Of a stretch of 16,679 nt of DNA, positions 14,564 to 16,679 are shown piece after piece. The DNA is taken from NCBI GenBank assembly GCA_008501655.1, contig QQUK01000161.1, positions 1-16,679 of the forward strand. Reading direction: 5' to 3'. The translations under genes and the position numbers were made by a program. This stretch comes from Calditrichota bacterium. Its GTDB lineage: Bacteria > Zixibacteria > MSB-5A5 > GN15 > FEB-12. How positions within the stretch are numbered: the first letter of the stretch is position 1; each line of letters starts with the position of its first letter. The notes under the pieces are model-generated. The model saw nothing but the letters and a program-made list of their open reading frames with translations, was not told the origin of the DNA and did no database searches.

Positions 14564-15376
14564 TTATTTCAATCTTGCTTTCATATCTTCATATTTTTTT
14601 GTATTAAATGTCAAATGTTGCGGAAGCGGATACATCTTCTGGATTGCAATTTTGGCATTATTAATCCGTTCCTGTGTATCGGGATGAGTTGAAGCTAACT
14701 GTTCAAAAATATCTGTATCGGAATTACCGCCTAATTCAGCAAGTTTTTCATACATGGTCACCGCACCCTGGGGGTTGTACCCTGCATTGATCAAATAGCT
14801 GATTCCGAAAGCGTCAGCCTCACGCTCATTCTCACGTGAATACGAGGCAAATGTCAGTCCCATACCTATTCCAATAGCCGAATTGAGAGCTTCAGAAGCA
14901 CCATCCTCACCAAACACCAGGGCATAGGCTAATTGAACTCCCATCGCAGCCTGAAGACGTTTTACAGAGTGCCTGCCGACAACATGAGAAATCTCATGCG
15001 CCATAACCGCAGCAAGTTCCGCTTCGTTATCCATTTTTTTCAAAAGTCCGGTATAAAAATAAATGTATCCACCGGGAGCTGCAAAAGCGTTAATCTGTTC
15101 TGACTCTATCACAGTAAAATGGTATTCAATATTTTTACGATCGGAGACAGAGACAATTTTTTGACCTATGTCTGAAAGATATGCCTGCCAGACTTCATCA
15201 TTCAGTCTTTTCTCAGATTGGGCGACCTCTTCAGCCATTCCCTGACCGATAGCGATTTCCTGACTTTCCGGAATAACAATAAATGATTTTTTCCCACCCG
15301 GTCCGGTAGTAGCACATGAAAGAATCAGAAACATTGTACATACAATAGCACTTATAGATATATACTTTTTAAACAT
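14564..15376 (-). CDS. M48-family metalloprotease lipoprotein
   Basis: The 270-residue product starts MFKKYISISAIVCTMFLILSC, a lipoprotein signal with lipobox LILSC and lipidated C21. The catalytic zinc motif HEISH is at 127-131 (H127, E128, H131), and the third ligand E184 lies in the ENEREAD motif (ExxAD). The IGQGMAEEV and STHPDTQERI (229-238) segments also fit the M48 family. Relatives such as LoiP and BepA (YfgC) act in the periplasm on outer-membrane protein quality control; BepA-type TPR repeats are absent, so it is closer in size to LoiP. The longest frame uses a GTG at 15385, but the ATG at 15376 has AGGTGA (15381-15386) a proper distance upstream, and the GTG itself lies inside that element. 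It is 13 bp after the small acidic membrane protein, in one operon with the GH57 gene. It is convergent with the DUF2156 gene with no gap. Confidence 0.9.
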   Translation of the reverse strand: MFKKYISISAIVCTMFLILSCATTGPGGKKSFIVIPESQEIAIGQGMAEEVAQSEKRLNDEVWQAYLSDIGQKIVSVSDRKNIEYHFTVIESEQINAFAAPGGYIYFYTGLLKKMDNEAELAAVMAHEISHVVGRHSVKRLQAAMGVQLAYALVFGEDGASEALNSAIGIGMGLTFASYSRENEREADAFGISYLINAGYNPQGAVTMYEKLAELGGNSDTDIFEQLASTHPDTQERINNAKIAIQKMYPLPQHLTFNTKKYEDMKARLK

Positions 15377-15389
15377 ATGATTCACCTAT

Positions 15390-15815
15390 TTACATTTTTG
15401 ATTTTTTGACCAAATCTCCGATAATCGGGAGCTTATAATTTTTACCCTGTAAGGCGAAATAGATTCCGAATGCAGCTAATGCAACAGAGAGGATCAGAAC
15501 TGCCTTGAACACAAAATCTGAGATTCCGTCAATGAGAAAAATAGCAGCAATAAGTTCAACCAGAAAGAGAAGGACACCCTGCCGTGCATGAAAACGTGCC
15601 TCTTTATTATCTCTCATATTCAGCAGAGGAACAAAACAAAGTATAGGGATATAGGACATAATTGCAGCCATTCTCCCCTCTTCAGTTTGAAAATTCTCTG
15701 AGAGTTCTTCTTCAACTGTATCTTGAGGAGTCTCTGTATCCGATTCTAACTCGGGTATATCCTTTGCGGGAGTCTGGGAATGCTCTTCTTCATTTTTAAA
15801 AAATGATTCAGTCAT
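15390..15815 (-). CDS. Small membrane protein with acidic N-terminus, DUF4870/Tic20-like region
   Basis: The 141-residue protein has an acidic, probably disordered first 45 residues (rich in E, D, T, S), then a hydrophobic part from about 50. The block MAAIMSYIPILCFVPLL, NKEARFHARQGVLLFLVELIAAI and a later FVFKAVLILSVALAAFGIYFALQG suggest three transmembrane segments. The 'YIP...N..ARFHARQG..L' pattern resembles small Tic20/DUF4870-like membrane proteins; I rate this as a similarity, not an identification. The C-terminus KLPIIGDLVKKSKM is basic. The start is well supported, with GGAGG 5 nt before the ATG. It lies between the GH57 gene (16 bp) and the M48 gene (13 bp), so the three are probably co-transcribed. 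No function is known. Confidence 0.7.
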   Translation of the reverse strand: MTESFFKNEEEHSQTPAKDIPELESDTETPQDTVEEELSENFQTEEGRMAAIMSYIPILCFVPLLNMRDNKEARFHARQGVLLFLVELIAAIFLIDGISDFVFKAVLILSVALAAFGIYFALQGKNYKLPIIGDLVKKSKM

Positions 15816-15831
15816 AACACCTCCATAGTGT

Positions 15832-16679
15832 TTATGTCGACCAGAAAAGTTCCTGATCCTTTTGAGGAATTTTCAAAACAATCGGTTCCGATTCCGGTAT
15901 TGTTTCTAATCTGCTAGTATCCTGAACCAGATGAACCAAAAATTCAAGCTCACCGTATCCGGATTCAAAAAGATAATCACGTTTGACAGCTATTTCAAGC
16001 AGGCTGTCGTATGCGGATACTACATTCGTATTATCTGTAGTATGATGTTTCTCAAAAGGAATATCAATATTTAATTTTGATTGGTTTAAAACTTCTATCT
16101 GAAGTCTGCTGTTTTGATGTACATTCAGATTATTATTATCAAACTCAAGCATCAGATACAGATTTTGAGCATCAAATCCGAATTTAAGCAGTTTTATCAT
16201 TTTTGACACCGAGTGCATCGCTCCACCGGAATCAAGAGCCTGAAACTGACCGGCTTGAGACCATTCATAGTAATGCGTTCTTTTACCATCTATTACAGGG
16301 GTGATGTAATCTTCCGGCATCGAAGCTTTTGTTTGAATCACTCCTGTAAAAATTGGTTTTGATAAGTTCCGGGGCGGGTTTAATTCAAGCAGCTCATACA
16401 TAGATTTCAGATGATTGCGATAAATCTCATCAAATTCTTTATTATGAGCTGACTGATGTTCATCTCCATACCACCAGCACCAATCTGAACCTTCAGCGAT
16501 ATAAATCTGCTGCCACGCTTTTTCTATTTTCTCTTTTGGATAATCCGGGTTTCCTTGCTCAAACGATACAAGTCTTTCCCTCGCGTCAGCTAAAAGATCC
16601 CATGCCTGATTATCTTCATCGTGACCTATCCATATTTTAAAATTATGATTTATCCATGAACCTGCAAACAGCGACTTCA
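15832..16679 (-). CDS. GH57 glycosidase (alpha-amylase/glucanotransferase type), C-terminal part
   Basis: The open frame continues past the right edge; 282 codons of the C-terminal part are seen. No start codon is in the window: the ATG at 16401 is internal, and the open frame upstream contains clear GH57 motifs. These are FAGSWINHNFKIWIGHDEDN (near the window edge), QAWDLLADARERL, then EGSDWCWWYGDEH, followed by SMYELLELNPPRNL. GH57 enzymes cleave or transfer alpha-glucans with a Glu nucleophile and an Asp acid/base; the nucleophile should be outside the window. After about residue 115 of this part a beta-rich C-terminal region (DYITPVIDGKRTHYYEWSQA, NLYLMLEFD) looks like an accessory domain. 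It is the first gene seen of an operon with the small membrane protein and M48 lipoprotein. It could act in glycogen or maltodextrin metabolism; substrate unknown. Confidence 0.88.
   Translation of the reverse strand, partial: KSLFAGSWINHNFKIWIGHDEDNQAWDLLADARERLVSFEQGNPDYPKEKIEKAWQQIYIAEGSDWCWWYGDEHQSAHNKEFDEIYRNHLKSMYELLELNPPRNLSKPIFTGVIQTKASMPEDYITPVIDGKRTHYYEWSQAGQFQALDSGGAMHSVSKMIKLLKFGFDAQNLYLMLEFDNNNLNVHQNSRLQIEVLNQSKLNIDIPFEKHHTTDNTNVVSAYDSLLEIAVKRDYLFESGYGELEFLVHLVQDTSRLETIPESEPIVLKIPQKDQELFWST

Overview
The window is about 16.7 kb of AT-rich DNA, roughly 38-40% G+C by eye. It comes from a Gram-negative (diderm) bacterium. Diderm markers are LPS-heptose enzymes, an outer-membrane PorV/PorQ-family barrel, lipoproteins with lipoboxes and an M48 envelope protease. 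PorV/PorQ-like proteins, a PEGA/DUF5683 protein and a DUF4846 protein together suggest the FCB group (Marinimicrobia, Cloacimonadota, KSB1, Calditrichota or relatives). The phylum is inferred, not proven. Most genes are chromosomal housekeeping or envelope genes. I see no transposase, phage gene, tRNA, rRNA or CRISPR array.

Left part (1-3157, minus strand): one tightly packed operon reading leftwards. It holds an outer-membrane-like protein, undecaprenyl-pyrophosphate phosphatase (uppP), a natural fusion of a family 9 glycosyltransferase with a GmhB-type heptose-bisphosphate phosphatase, and the start of amrS, which is cut by the window edge and begins at a TTG inside the end of the fusion gene. 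Plus strand, 3402-5592: a neurotransmitter:sodium symporter family gene broken by one in-frame TAA, overlapping a DUF4846 gene.

Middle (5585-12996, minus strand): an SbcD/Mre11-like nuclease, an orphan NtrC-type sigma-54 response regulator, a three-gene set (PEGA/DUF5683 protein, lipoprotein with an FN3-like domain, polytopic membrane protein), a sugar-phosphate transferase starting an exopolysaccharide or O-antigen pathway, and a PorV/PorQ-family barrel gene. Two clear intrinsic terminators separate these units. The 325-bp gap in front of the sugar transferase is the most information-dense non-coding stretch. It has a near-consensus sigma-54 promoter, a CRP/FNR-like palindrome spaced about -41 from a -10-like hexamer, and a cluster of ATTGC/GCAAT dyads about 190 bp upstream of the sigma-54 site. 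A second, weaker sigma-54-like site lies before the PorV-like gene. With the NtrC-type regulator nearby, this suggests sigma-54 control of cell-surface functions, which is inference.

Right part (12997-16679): a 586-bp gap with no convincing gene, a stand-alone DUF2156 (MprF C-terminal-like) gene on the plus strand, then a leftward operon of a GH57 glycosidase (cut by the right edge), a small acidic-plus-transmembrane protein and an M48 metalloprotease lipoprotein.
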